Origin: Karstenula rhodostoma CBS 690.94
Taxonomy: Eukaryota > Ascomycota > Dothideomycetes > Pleosporales > Didymosphaeriaceae
NCBI GenBank assembly: GCA_010093485.1
Contig: MU001505.1
Coordinates: forward strand, 647,375 to 711,374
DNA: 64,000 nt
Reading direction: 5' to 3'
Below are positions 1 through 9,790 of this stretch, piece by piece (the stretch's first letter is position 1; the number at the start of each line of letters is the position of its first letter). Below the pieces are notes generated by a model that worked only from the letters and a program-made list of their open reading frames with translations, was not told the DNA's origin and did no database searches. Made by a program: the position numbers and the translations under genes.

Positions 1-572
1 CACGGCGATCTCCGCCTCGCACGTCTGGGTTCTTCTCGTAGTATCTGCTGTACGTCGCTGCGCCCCGCACCTTCTGATCGCCAGTGTTTGCCTGCCGTAT
101 GGTGAGGTTCAGGTCTTTGTACGGCTTCGCTTTGCGGGACACCTCCGCGGGGATAGTCGAAGGGTCTCCTCCGGCTTGCGGGTCAGTGAGTTGCTTCAAT
201 GCTAGTGCGGCGTCTTCGGCGTTGTAGAATTGGAGGTTGAGGGACGAGTCGTGCACCCAGCGCTGCTGCTTGATCTTCTGGGGCACGCCTGATTCAACGA
301 GGTAGTAGATGGCGTCATTGGGATCGAAGCCGTCTACGCCCTGCAGATTGAGGCTCTCGGGCCATTGCTCGACCTGTCGACCTGGTCGCTCGTCGAGGTT
401 CTCGTAGTACGCGGCGGGCAAAGGCGCATCGTTGACGGTTGTGTCGTCGTTCTGCTGCGCGCATGCGATTAGGATCTCGAATCAGCCCAGGCGCGCGGGG
501 ACTAGGTACCTCGGTGGTTTCCGTCGCAGGCAGCGCGCTCGCGTCGAAATCTATGTCCATATCAATATCCAT
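1..572 (-). CDS. NCBP3-like RNA-binding protein (DUF2414 family), 5' part
   Basis: The gene reads off the left edge: exon 1 is 572-510, a 54-nt intron is 509-456, and exon 2 runs from 455 past base 1. The visible 172 residues begin with an acidic Met-Asp-Ile-Asp tract. A compact domain follows, with a start like 'NLQGVDGFDPNDAIYYL' and a core 'WVHDSSLNLQFYNAEDAA', which resembles the degenerate RRM of nuclear cap-binding protein subunit 3. That family is thought to act in nuclear mRNA binding and export; that role is family knowledge, not visible here. The downstream half looks basic and charged (KNPDVRGGDRR), as expected for an RNA-binding tail. The start is the first ATG giving the typical acidic N-terminus. 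The missing 3' part lies in the neighbouring sequence. Another RRM-like protein is possible. Confidence 0.6.
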
Positions 573-1033
573 CTTGTAGACGGTGCCGCGACGTTCGGGG
601 GTGTGAGGGAGTATAATGGAGGTGTCTGCGAGTGGGGCGAGGCGCGCCCTTGTCTTTGGTGTGGAGCTTGCTGTTGGAGCTGGGTGCACAGACCACCACT
701 CAAGTTCGAAGACAATTGTTGCAAGCAAACAACCCTCGGTCCGATTCCAAGACAACCGAATGTGGCTTCTTCAAATGCAGAAGCTACATCCGGCGTGTAT
801 GTTTGGCACCATTCATGCGGCACAAATATCAGTGTATTGATGCAGCCTTGTTACGAGGTTCGCATTGTCTCAAATCACGTTTGATCACATTCGGTATCGA
901 GTCCTCGTTACGTTTTAGCATAGTGGTTCACCAAGTCTATTTTTGGGAGACATTGGCAATGCGTTGCTTCGTTGAAGATTTCGACCCATTTGAAGAAAAG
1001 CACATCGCAGGCGCCCTGCTGCAGCTCTCTAAT
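573..1033. other. Intergenic stretch, NCBP3-like 5' side to SDR 3' side
   Basis: No convincing gene seen. It should contain the promoter of the leftward NCBP3-like gene and the 3' end of the SDR that is transcribed towards it. Confidence 0.4.
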
Positions 1034-1888
1034 CTAGATACAGCGCCCTCCATCCACTTCAAGATTGACTCCTGTGATGAATTTCGCATCGGAGCTTGCC
1101 AGGAAAACCGCCGTCGAGGTGACATCGTCAATTTCGCCTATACGACCCATGGGCACATTAGAGATGAAGTTTTTACGGTTCTCAGGCGTATCCGGGACGC
1201 CCGTAAAGTGCGAAAAGAGTCCTGTGCTGGTGACCAGCGGACAGATAGATACCACCCTGATTTGATGCGGTCCGTACTCTGCTGCAAGACCTTTCGTGGC
1301 CTGAATCCAAAGTCAGCCTGGCTCCACTGTGTATCGTCTTGGAAACATACGTTGGCAACAGCTCCTTTGCTGGCGTTATACCAAACGAGCCCTGGCCGCG
1401 GTCGAGAGGCACCGACGCTTGCTATATTAATGATCACGCCTCCTTCTTTTTGCTCGATGGCCTGCGAGACCCACGCATTACAACCGAGGAAGATGCCCTT
1501 CACATTGACGTCGAAGACCCTTTGGAACTCTTCTTCTGTGACATCGACCGTGGGCTTGTTTCTGTAGCTTGTGCCAGCATTGTTGACCAGCACATCACAT
1601 TTGCCAAACTTCTGTATTGCTGCATCGACAGCGGATTTCCAGTCTGCCGCTTTGGTCACGTCCATCTTGTGGAAGGCCATGGCTGAGGCGTTGGACTGAA
1701 CTGTCGCATTCCCGCCGTCTTCGTTGACATCGCAAACCAGTACCTTGGCGCCTTCTGCAGCAAATGCCTGAGATATACCCGCCCCGAATCCAGATCCACC
1801 GCCTGTCGTAAATTAGCATTGCGATGGTGTTTCAGTCAAAGGGCACTTTACCAGTGACGAGAGCAACTTTTCCGTCGAGTCGACCCAT
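1034..1888 (-). CDS. Short-chain dehydrogenase/reductase (classical SDR, 251 aa)
   Basis: Three exons: 1888-1852, 1802-1351 and 1300-1034, with 49- and 50-nt introns in correct phase. The product is a 251-residue NAD(P)-dependent oxidoreductase of the classical SDR type. Visible motifs are the cofactor glycine motif TGGGSGFG (residues 12-19), NNAG (86-89), catalytic Ser141 and the Tyr154-x3-Lys158 pair (YNASK). The C-terminus ends in the usual 'FITGVNLEVDGG' strand. Length and architecture match bacterial FabG-like and fungal 3-oxoacyl/polyol SDRs; the substrate cannot be told from sequence. It is divergent from the aldehyde dehydrogenase at 2523, and the 634-bp gap could be a shared promoter, which suggests but does not prove co-regulation in one oxidative catabolic route. 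There is no targeting signal or membrane segment. Confidence 0.88.
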
Positions 1889-2522
1889 GATTGGTTCGTA
1901 ATTTAGGATTTCTTGTTGGTCGATGAGGAATATCAAGGGCTATTGGCCACGTTCACGAAGAGATCTGGTCAGAGATGGAGGAGATGCTAATCGTCCAGAG
2001 CAGGCGCGGTATTCTCCCCGCATTTCTATCCCCACCATTTGCTCGTCAGGTGGCCCTTACCGAGGCCATGGCTACGCTGGGGTTCCTCAGCGTGAGGGGA
2101 ATCACTGACGTCGTTGGAGTAAGCCTGTCCGCCAAGAGCAATACAAAGCAGCATCCGACTAGCCAGTCATAATGTCTTCCATACAACCATATAGGCTTTT
2201 AGGGCGCATGTGCATGTTAGCTCCTCTCCGGATCACCGGTTTCGCCTTGATAGATGTGGTGCTGACGAATGACGGTAATCGCTCGGGTGCGGACAAGGTG
2301 GGGTCAATGTATGTCGTAGCTGCACCTCCGAAACAGCAGCATAGCGCCTTCCGATATATAAAGAGTCTGGCCCCTCAAATACAAATCTTAGGATACTTAA
2401 CTAGCTTGCCGGCTCTTAAGCTGCATCATCGATTGAACTGCAAGATTCTGGGAGCACACTGCGCCCGCACTGTCACATATTTCTGAAAACCTCTGGGGCC
2501 GGTGATAGCCGCATCTATCAGA
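1889..2522. promoter_or_regulatory. Divergent intergenic promoter region, SDR / aldehyde dehydrogenase
   Basis: The 634 bp separate two oxidoreductase genes read in opposite directions. A good TATA-like element (TATATAAAG) lies at 2355-2363, about 160 bp upstream of the dehydrogenase start. No gene is seen inside. Confidence 0.45.
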
Positions 2523-4265
2523 ATGGGATCAGGACAAAAATATGAGCTACCTTTCAAGGTGTGCGATTAGGTCTGGATAGGAAGTTCGCAGCTTACCAAG
2601 CAGCTCAACAATCCCGATCTCTTACACAGCCTCTCCTTCGTGCATGGAGAATGGAAGGAGTCGAAGTCAGGCAAGACTTTCGAAGTAGTCGGTCAGTTGC
2701 ACAGTTCACGAAGCCCATTTTATTTTGACAGTGGGAAGATCCTGGTACCGGAAAGGCATGGACGGAGTGCCCAACCAACGACGCCTCGGACGTAGACGCA
2801 GCTGTGCAAAGTTCACAAAGATGTTTCGAAGAGTACAAAAAGATCAGCCCCCGAACACGAGCGCAGATGCTTTTCAAATGGGACTCGCTCATTCGCGAAA
2901 ACAAGGAAGATATCGCTACGATCCTTGTGTATGAGACGGGCAAGCCGCGTGCCGAAGCTTACGGAGAGATCGATTATTCGACCGGCTTTACTTGGTGGTT
3001 TGCTGGTGAGGCAGAGCGGATTCAAGGATCTGTCTTCACGCCCGCCCTGCCCGATCGACGTGTCTTCACTATCAAGCAACCGCTCGGAGTCGCTGCGGCA
3101 CTGGTTCCCTGGAACTTTCCAATTGCTATGATCCTGAGGAAGGCCGGGGCCGCACTTGCGGCTGGATGCACGATGATTGTGAAGCCCAGCCCGGAAACAC
3201 CCATCACCATTCTCACACTAGCCTACCTCGCAGATAAGGCCGGATTCCCGAAGGGCGCCTTGAATGTATTGACCACAGATCTGGACAAGACCCCTGAGCT
3301 CAGCGAGGCTCTCTGCCGGCATGATGTGGGAAGATGCATCCTAATGTGATCCCTCATCGCTAACACCCAACAGTTGGTCAAGAAGGTCTCATTTACGGGA
3401 AGCACCCGTGTTGGAAAGTTGGTCGCAAAGATCTGCTCCGACAACTTGAAGAAAGTCACTCTCGAGCTGGGCGGCAATTGTCCAGTCCTCATCTTCGACG
3501 ACGCCAACATCGACCAGGCTATGGGTCAGATATTCGCGCTGAAGTACCGCCACGCCGGCCAGGCATGCATCACCGCTAACCGTATCTACGTACAATCGGG
3601 TATCTTTGACAATTTCCTCGAACGATGGAATGCCGAAAGCCAGAAGATTGTTGTCGGCCATGGCGCGGATAAAGAGACCACCATGGGCCCTGTTACAACG
3701 CCGCGAGGAATTGACAAAGCTCTCGCTCTAGTGAACGATGCCAAGTCAAAGGGAGCGAAAATCCATACGGGTGGGAATAAGATATCTAAGAACGGGGGCT
3801 ACTTTTTCGAGCCTACTGTTATCACCGGTGTCACTCCAGACATGGACATCGCCAGCGAAGAGATCTTTGCACCTGGTGAGCTGCCTCGCGTCTGTCAGAA
3901 GAGGTTAACTGACCAAAGTGTAGTGTGTACCTTCCTCAAGTTTGATACAGAAGAAGAGGCGGTCAAAGCTGCCAACAATACGAGCATGGGTTTGGCGTCG
4001 TATTGCTTCACAAAGAACGTGGATCGCTTGTGGAGATTGTTTGAGAACCTTGAAGCTGGAATGATTGGTCTCAACACTGGTAAGTGATATATCGAATGTG
4101 GGCAAAGGCTCTGCTGACGTATCGCCAGGCAACTCTTCGGCCGCCGAATCTCCCTTTGGTGGTATCAAGCAGTCGGGGTATGGGAAAGAATCGGGCAAGG
4201 ATGTCGCTGTGGCCGAATATCTGATCACCAAGACCGGCACTTTCACGCTTGAAGGACAGTCCTAG
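2523..4265 (+). CDS. Aldehyde dehydrogenase, succinate-semialdehyde dehydrogenase-like (501 aa)
   Basis: Six exons (2523-2558, 2604-2691, 2739-3325, 3374-3875, 3924-4079, 4129-4265) give 501 residues, the normal length for NAD(P)-dependent succinate-semialdehyde dehydrogenase, the last step of the GABA shunt. Visible features: VDPGTGKAW near residue 41, the oxyanion region PWNF (Asn167), the cofactor stretch SFTGSTRVGK (243-252), general base Glu268 in LELGG, and catalytic Cys302 in HAGQACITANR. The C-terminal 'SPFGGIKQSGYGKE' is typical of the subfamily. Classical SSADHs usually carry GQTC with a second nearby cysteine; here the site is GQAC with a single cysteine, so another semialdehyde is possible. 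The acceptor for exon 3 appears to be AAG at 2736-2738, not the CAG seven bases upstream, because only that choice restores VDPGTG. It shares a promoter region with the SDR. Confidence 0.85.
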
Positions 4266-4758
4266 GTTACCGAGGATTGATGTTATGTAAGTAGTGAAGG
4301 CAGGTCGAGATTGATCATGAGCTTGTGTGAGCGGACTTCGAAACCATCCATCTCCCCATCTCATTTAGACCTTGTTTTCTCTCAGGTGGCGTCAAGAATT
4401 ACACAATCTGAGGCAAATGATGTCCGTGTACTGTATGGTTACACCGCCGAATTCGAATTCTCAGCCAGTCTCCCGCTATTGCTTCTCATGGTGCTCGTGC
4501 AAACGCCGCTCACCGATACCGCTTTTGCGTGGTCGCTCCTTCCTCGTCTTCACTCGCCCTAGCAACCGGGACCCGCCGTGCCTGTCAGACCTTTCTCGTA
4601 CCCCGCATCTCCAGCGACGCCGATTCTCCTCTTTTCCTTTCATACACTCAGTCCTCTGCCAGGGGGCGTGCTTCTCTTCGCGATTCTTTCTTTCAAGCAG
4701 CAGGTGAGCCCACGACAAAGCGACGCGCAAGCCGAGCTAGTCACTGATAGCAGTAGCA
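4266..4758. other. Intergenic, pyrimidine-rich 3' half
   Basis: No gene seen. The stretch 4540-4700 is rich in C/T on the plus strand, as is common just upstream of fungal start codons, and probably forms the promoter and leader of the BTB-like gene. Confidence 0.4.
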
Positions 4759-6087
4759 ATGCCGGGGCTCAAGGGAGACGCGAATATCTCGCTCGTATTG
4801 GACCAAGATATAGTCATGGCCGATGACGACGGCTCAATGACGATCACCCTCCTGAGTGCCGTCGATGACTCGGTACGACACGTTACGGAAGTGCAGGTTT
4901 CGAGCAGCGTCTGCTTGAAGAGCCCGTACCTGAGGACCGTCATCAACGTCGCTAAGGTAAGATTGTTTACTGGTTCATGCTGCAGGTGTATGGCTGCTAA
5001 CAGTTTGGATGGAGGATCCAACCGATATCACTTTGGGTGGCGACCTCAAAGACAGTAATGACGGTATCCACAAAGAAGCTGCCTTGGTGTGGCTGGCGCA
5101 CATTCACAACCTCTCTACTGAGCGTATGACGGAGCTCGGTCTCGATAAGGTATCCGTTGTTGCAGTCTGGGAAGCCCTGCAAATGTGGACGCATCTTGAA
5201 AAGCGCGACAACATCATGGACCTCCAAGACTGGTTCAACACGCTGTACGATAGCGCTTTCTCCAAAATGGATCTTGACGTCTATGAGGCTGGACTTCTCG
5301 CGTTCCCGTGTCAAGTGTTTGACCATGCCGTTGGGTTTGCGCGAGTCACCAAGTACCTTGCCTATCATCATCATGGCGCGATCAAAGAGCGTAGACCGAA
5401 GGGGATCAAGCTCAAGATATATCATCTGGCTCCTAATGAGTTCATCGGTACGTGAAGTCTATAACATATAGCATATCTGGGACTTGCTGACTCCCACCAG
5501 GGCCCATGAACCACGCTCGTGGAGGACTAAAGAGCACCATCCACAAGCACATGTGGAAGAAGGCCAACAACCTCTTGCGCTTTGAGACCAGCAGATGTAG
5601 CTGCTGGGATGCAACGATCGGTCAATATCTGGGTATGTGTGGACAATTTAGGTCTTTGAACAGGACTCATGCTAATATTCACAACATAGCGGCACTGGTC
5701 AAGATTGATGCATTCACTATCGAAGACGCCCTGCAGCGGTCATCGTTTCAAGAAATTCTTGACCGCATGAAGGAATTTACATTCGACTACAACCCGGCCT
5801 GTCGACGATGCCGCAGCATTGACTGGGTATACGTCGTGCAGATGACGAGGCAGGCTGCCCAAGGTTACTTCGACGGCCTCTGCTTGGATTGTATGGATCG
5901 CTCCAAGCCGAAGGGCAAAGATCTCGATGATGAATACTGGAGAATCAACTCGAGCGTCAAGAACCGGTGGGACTCACGCTGCCGAGTGCCCCACAAGCAA
6001 GCCACGTGGTACGTTTCGTGGCTGGGTCGCGACGATATTAGGCAGAAGTTGTTGCGTGGTGCCAATGTCAACGAAGAGGAGGATTGA
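4759..6087 (+). CDS. BTB/POZ-like fungal protein with C-terminal Cys pairs (386 aa)
   Basis: Proposed exons are 4759-4956, 5015-5447, 5501-5632 and 5690-6087. The N-terminal part (TITLLSAVDDSVRHV...CLKSPYLRTVINVAK...DPTDITLGGD) follows the pattern of the BTB/POZ fold, in which a conserved 'SxYF/L' helix precedes the acidic DP motif. The C-terminal half has two CxxC pairs (CRRC and CLDC, around residues 292-323) that could bind one zinc. Many mould genomes carry such BTB-like proteins of unknown role; a link to ubiquitin ligase adaptors is only possible by family. The exon 2 acceptor is uncertain: GAG at 5012-5014 keeps the frame, while the stronger CAG at 5001-5003 does not. The third intron (57 nt) is stop-free and in frame, so its retention would add 19 residues. 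Confidence 0.6.
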
Positions 6088-6370
6088 ACTGTTTCACGCT
6101 TGCGAGATAGCCGCATCGTGGATAGCCCCGAGCATTTCGCGCCTGGCGATGAGATCTTGGAGGGTGCGTGTAATCAGGGATGGTGTCTCGTGATGGTTGT
6201 TCCAGGGAATAGATTCGATGGAAGATACACAAGGCGACGTGTACGTAGCACTCGTGCGGATCGCAAGACCCTCGAGCTCTATGAAAGGTCGTTGAAAGTG
6301 AATGTATGAAGGTTCATTATATACGTATCGGGCATTAATATTACAACATCCCCTGCATGTACACACACGC
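6088..6370. other. Convergent 3' intergenic region
   Basis: Short gap where the BTB-like gene (+) and the SDR (-) converge. It should hold both 3' UTRs. Nothing else is recognised. Confidence 0.4.
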
Positions 6371-7321
6371 TTAACCATTGACAACAGTACCGCCGTTGGC
6401 GTGGATAGTCTGCCCACTTATAGAGCTGCTGTCCGGGCTCGCCAAGAACACGAAGACGGTCGCGATCTCAGTAGGCTGCGACGGCCTGCCGATAGGTGCG
6501 GTGAACTGCTTGATCTGCTCGTCGCCCATTGTGGCCGGGATCAACGGCGTCCAGACGGGACCCGGCGCAACAGCATTGACGCGAATACCCTTGCTGATGT
6601 ACTGGTTCGACAAGGCGCGGGTGAACGAGACGATAGCGCCCTTTGTGGTGGTGTAGTCGAGGAGGTCGGGCCGGCCGATGTAGGCGTTGATGGATGCATT
6701 GTTGATGATAGTAGAGCCTGCCTTCATGTGGGGGAGGCAGTATTTGGCGAGGTAGAAGTAGGGATGGATGTTGACGTCGAACGTGTACAGCCACTGCTCC
6801 TCCTTCAAGTCCTTGATGTCATCGCAGACCATCTGGTACGCAGCGTTGTTGACAAGGATATCAATGCCGCCGAGCTGCTTGAGCGCGTCCTCGACGAGCT
6901 TCTGGCAGTTCTCGCGCGAGGTGAGGTCGGTGGGGTGGAGGTAGCACTTGCGGCCCTTCTCCTCGACGATCTTCTTGGTTTGCTGGGCGTCTTCCTCTTC
7001 CTGCTTTAGGTATGCGATGAAGACGTCTGCGCCTTCCATGGCATATAGGACGGCGGTCGAGCGGCCGATGCCCGAGTCGCCGCCGGTGATGATGGCCTTC
7101 TTGCCCTCGAGCTTGCCCGCGGCTTTGTAGAGCTGCTTGCCGCCGTCCGGGGTCGGGAGGTGCTCGTAGAGGGGCTGCGGGTCCAGCTTGCTCTCCAGGC
7201 CCGGGACGGGCTGGTGTTGGACTTCGGGCTGATAGCCTGTTTTTGTTAGCTCCTGGTCATGCTGCAGGGTTGTGCTGGACGGTTTCTCACCTGACTCGAA
7301 TTGGCCTTTGCTGGAAGACAT
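6371..7321 (-). CDS. YghA-type short-chain dehydrogenase (298 or 316 aa)
   Basis: The sequence reads open from 7321 to 6371 (316 aa), but 7290-7237 looks like a real 54-nt intron: GTGAGA donor, GCTAAC branch site and ACAG acceptor. Splicing gives 298 residues and joins the Gly/Ser-rich start to YQPEVQHQPVPGLE, the usual N-terminus of this subfamily. Motifs: TGGDSGIG cofactor site, NNAA, active-site Ser in NNASIN, and YTTTK for the Tyr/Lys pair. The family is the long-N-terminus SDR group that includes E. coli YghA and many fungal stress-linked reductases. It is predicted to be a soluble NADP(H)-dependent oxidoreductase with unknown substrate. The C-terminus 'SGQTIHANGGTVVNG' is complete. The start at 7321 is the first ATG before MSSSKGQF. 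Confidence 0.88.
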   Translation of the reverse strand: MSSSKGQFESGEKPSSTTLQHDQELTKTGYQPEVQHQPVPGLESKLDPQPLYEHLPTPDGGKQLYKAAGKLEGKKAIITGGDSGIGRSTAVLYAMEGADVFIAYLKQEEEDAQQTKKIVEEKGRKCYLHPTDLTSRENCQKLVEDALKQLGGIDILVNNAAYQMVCDDIKDLKEEQWLYTFDVNIHPYFYLAKYCLPHMKAGSTIINNASINAYIGRPDLLDYTTTKGAIVSFTRALSNQYISKGIRVNAVAPGPVWTPLIPATMGDEQIKQFTAPIGRPSQPTEIATVFVFLASPDSSSISGQTIHANGGTVVNG

Positions 7322-8450
7322 GGTGATGTAGTTTTGGAAGTCGGGATTTAGGGTTGGGTATCAGAAATCGATCAATCGTATGAAGTGGTGTGAAGAGTGC
7401 AATGTGTGAGTGTGGTGCACAGTTTTATTCCAACGTAATTTTTTTGGTGACGTAGCGTACAGGTCATCCATCTCTCAGACTGCGAAGTGTGGGCCCCGGT
7501 GCAATAGAAAAGTGGCAACGGAGTATTATCTTTTTGGTCGCGTTGCTATCGTGACATCTCTTGCTTCTTAAGGTACGTGCAAATGCCATCTTCTTTTGAC
7601 ATGGACATCATGCGAAACGAGGGTAATTCCAGATCTGAAGTACCCCTTGGACAAGAACAGCTTCCAAGAGCTCAACTACATCGCAGGCTGGAAGAATCCT
7701 CTGAGCATCCACAATGCTGTGTCTTCCTACAAATGAAAGTGGGTGTTGAGGGGTAGAGGTGAGACTGCCAGGTGAGTACTCGTGGTCGTCTACCAAGTCA
7801 GTCACGTCGCATGCTACAAACCGTCAATCCTGTATTCTATTGATAGCGACTTGCGCAATCCTCCACTGGGAACCCGGCTTCTACGCAATCACCTCATCTT
7901 CCTTTGCAACAATGTCCAAACCTCCACCAACCCGCGATGACGCTGTTCGGGTGGGCTACGTCATATTCAGCCCTATCGATAACGTCCTTCCGCGAAATCA
8001 GGGTCCAGCAACACTATGACGGGGTCCAGAACAAAGGATGCGCTCCCGATGCAAAATCTCCAGCGAATATCCATCAATCATTGTACAGGATGGTAGCTCT
8101 GGGCGCCGCATCGGGAAATCCTGTGAGAGATACCTGCAGCAAGGATCCAGTTCGTCATGCGCCACGGGTTTGTGGCATGGCAATGACGCAGGGCAGCGGG
8201 GGCTGGTGATCGCTTCCGCGAAGGGTGCGTGGGACGTGGGATCTTGTTTTCGACGTCCCAGGGCGCTGATGAGATGAGGAGCGGTTGTGTATAAAGATTG
8301 CGCATGTATCCTCTCTCTACTATCCTCACTACACTACAACCACTTCAATCCATCTACAGCTCTATCACACAAGCACCGCTCAACTCGCCACAACTCAAGC
8401 ATACATACTTCCATCCAAAGTCCTACAGAAGAACTCCCAATCAACCAACC
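7322..8450. promoter_or_regulatory. Divergent intergenic region with TATA box at 8290
   Basis: No gene recognised in 1.1 kb. TATAAA at 8290-8295 lies about 155 bp upstream of the next start codon. It is followed by a C/A/T-rich leader typical of strongly expressed fungal genes. Confidence 0.45.
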
Positions 8451-8889
8451 ATGCCTCTCACCAGCACCCGCCGCACGCACGCCACCGCCCCCCGCACCAC
8501 GCGAACCACCCGCACAAAGCCCAGCCTCAAGACCAGACTCATGGGCCCGCCTCGCACCACCGCCACCCGCACCAGTGCTCGTCGCGCCCCAGCGACGACC
8601 ACGACAACCACAACCACAAAGACCACCCGCACCACCAACGGTGCTGGTGTCGGCCACCACGGCGCAACCACCACCGCCCACCACAAGCGCCATGCCACCG
8701 TCGGCGACAAGGTCTCCGGTGCTCTGATGAAGCTCCGCGGTTCGCTGACGCACCGTCCTGGACTCAAGGTAAGCTTTTGATTCCCCTCCCTCGAGCAAAA
8801 TAGTGCGGATAGCTGACAAGAGGACGCAGGCTGCTGGTACCCGCCGCATGCACGGCACCGACGGCCGCAATGCCCGTCGTGTCTACTAG
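8451..8889 (+). CDS. Small basic Thr/Arg-rich conserved fungal protein (125 aa)
   Basis: Two exons, 8451-8768 and 8830-8889, with a 61-nt intron (GTAAGC...GCAG). The 125-residue product is extremely basic and low in complexity at the N-terminus (runs of Thr and Arg, including eight consecutive Thr). It then has an ordered C-terminal motif around GDKVSGALMKLRGSLT, ending in AAGTRRMHGTDGRNARRVY. The C-terminal block has the look of a short conserved motif shared by mould proteins of unknown function. No signal peptide or membrane segment is seen. The charge suggests nucleic-acid or chromatin binding, which is inference only. A clean TATA box 155 bp upstream and a long CA-rich leader suggest strong or inducible expression. 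Reading in the other two frames is also open through the repeats but lacks the conserved tail. Confidence 0.75.
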
Positions 8890-9006
8890 ATGGATACGGG
8901 AATAGACGCTTTCGCGCGTCTTGTATGATGGGTTTCTTTTGTTGAGGTGCGCATGGATTGGCCGTACGATACTGTTTGATGATACCCTATGAACGAGTTG
9001 ATGCTA

Positions 9007-9176
9007 GCGAATGAATGCATTCTGCGATATCGAATATCATGGACCATATTTGGATCGGTGATGTGTGAGGTGTGTCTTGCTGGTGATGCTTGGGAAGGCG
9101 AGCAATGAGTGTATTCTGCAATATCGAAGGCCATGGACTATATCTGCCTCAGTGGTGTGTGGTGTGTGTCGTGCTG
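9007..9176. repeat. Imperfect tandem duplication, about 78-bp unit
   Basis: Bases 9007-9082 and 9098-9176 are diverged copies of one unit. Both run from GCGA, through ATTCTGC-ATATCGAA and CATGGAC-ATAT, to GTGTG(A/T)GGTGTGT and TGCTG. They are separated by 15 bp, with several substitutions and small indels. Confidence 0.7.
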
Positions 9177-9760
9177 ATACACACGAGCCATAGTCTCGAT
9201 GCGTGATTCAGGCTTGCGAAGTCAGGTCTCGAGTTTGGCCGTGGGGGTACGCACGTCCACTTTTCAGAGCAAGGTATTCCATGGCTGCTTTTATGTAGAG
9301 GATGAATCATTCGTACTTGCATACCACCTCAATTAATCTCCATTGTAGTGATCAGGCTGGAGCATAGCCATCGTTCACATCGCATACGTGGAGATTATAA
9401 TGTCTCTCATCCGCTACCACCTCACTGTCCAAACCGAGCGTGACCAGCTTTCTCCCCTGCCATTCCCTTCGGCCTGCCCATCCCACGCTGAACGAGGGTG
9501 GTGAAACGAAGGAGGGTCTAGGGCTGCGGAGAGGGAGCCAGGTGGTGGAGCCATGGGCTGGACGCCGCGCAGCAGGAAGCTCCGGGCTGCTACTTTGCTG
9601 GGGAGAAGATCTTAGCAGTGCTGGGATGAGTGGAAGGAGGATGCAAAGTATATGCGTATGTGGTTGATCGAGTTCGCGACAATGTTTGGACTAGCTAGTG
9701 AAGAGAGGCGGGATTGGAAGGAAGTGCAGGAACAACAGGACATTATGTAAAGCGCGGATA

Positions 9761-9790
9761 GAGCAAGAGCAAGAGCAAGAGCAAGAGCGA
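9761..9790 (+). repeat. Hexanucleotide microsatellite (GAGCAA)n
   Basis: Four perfect GAGCAA units followed by one GAGCGA, 30 bp in total, in non-coding DNA. Confidence 0.9.

Noticed and set aside
6302..7009. 235-codon plus-strand frame rich in Leu/Val/Arg
   Set aside because: Antisense to the YghA-type SDR.
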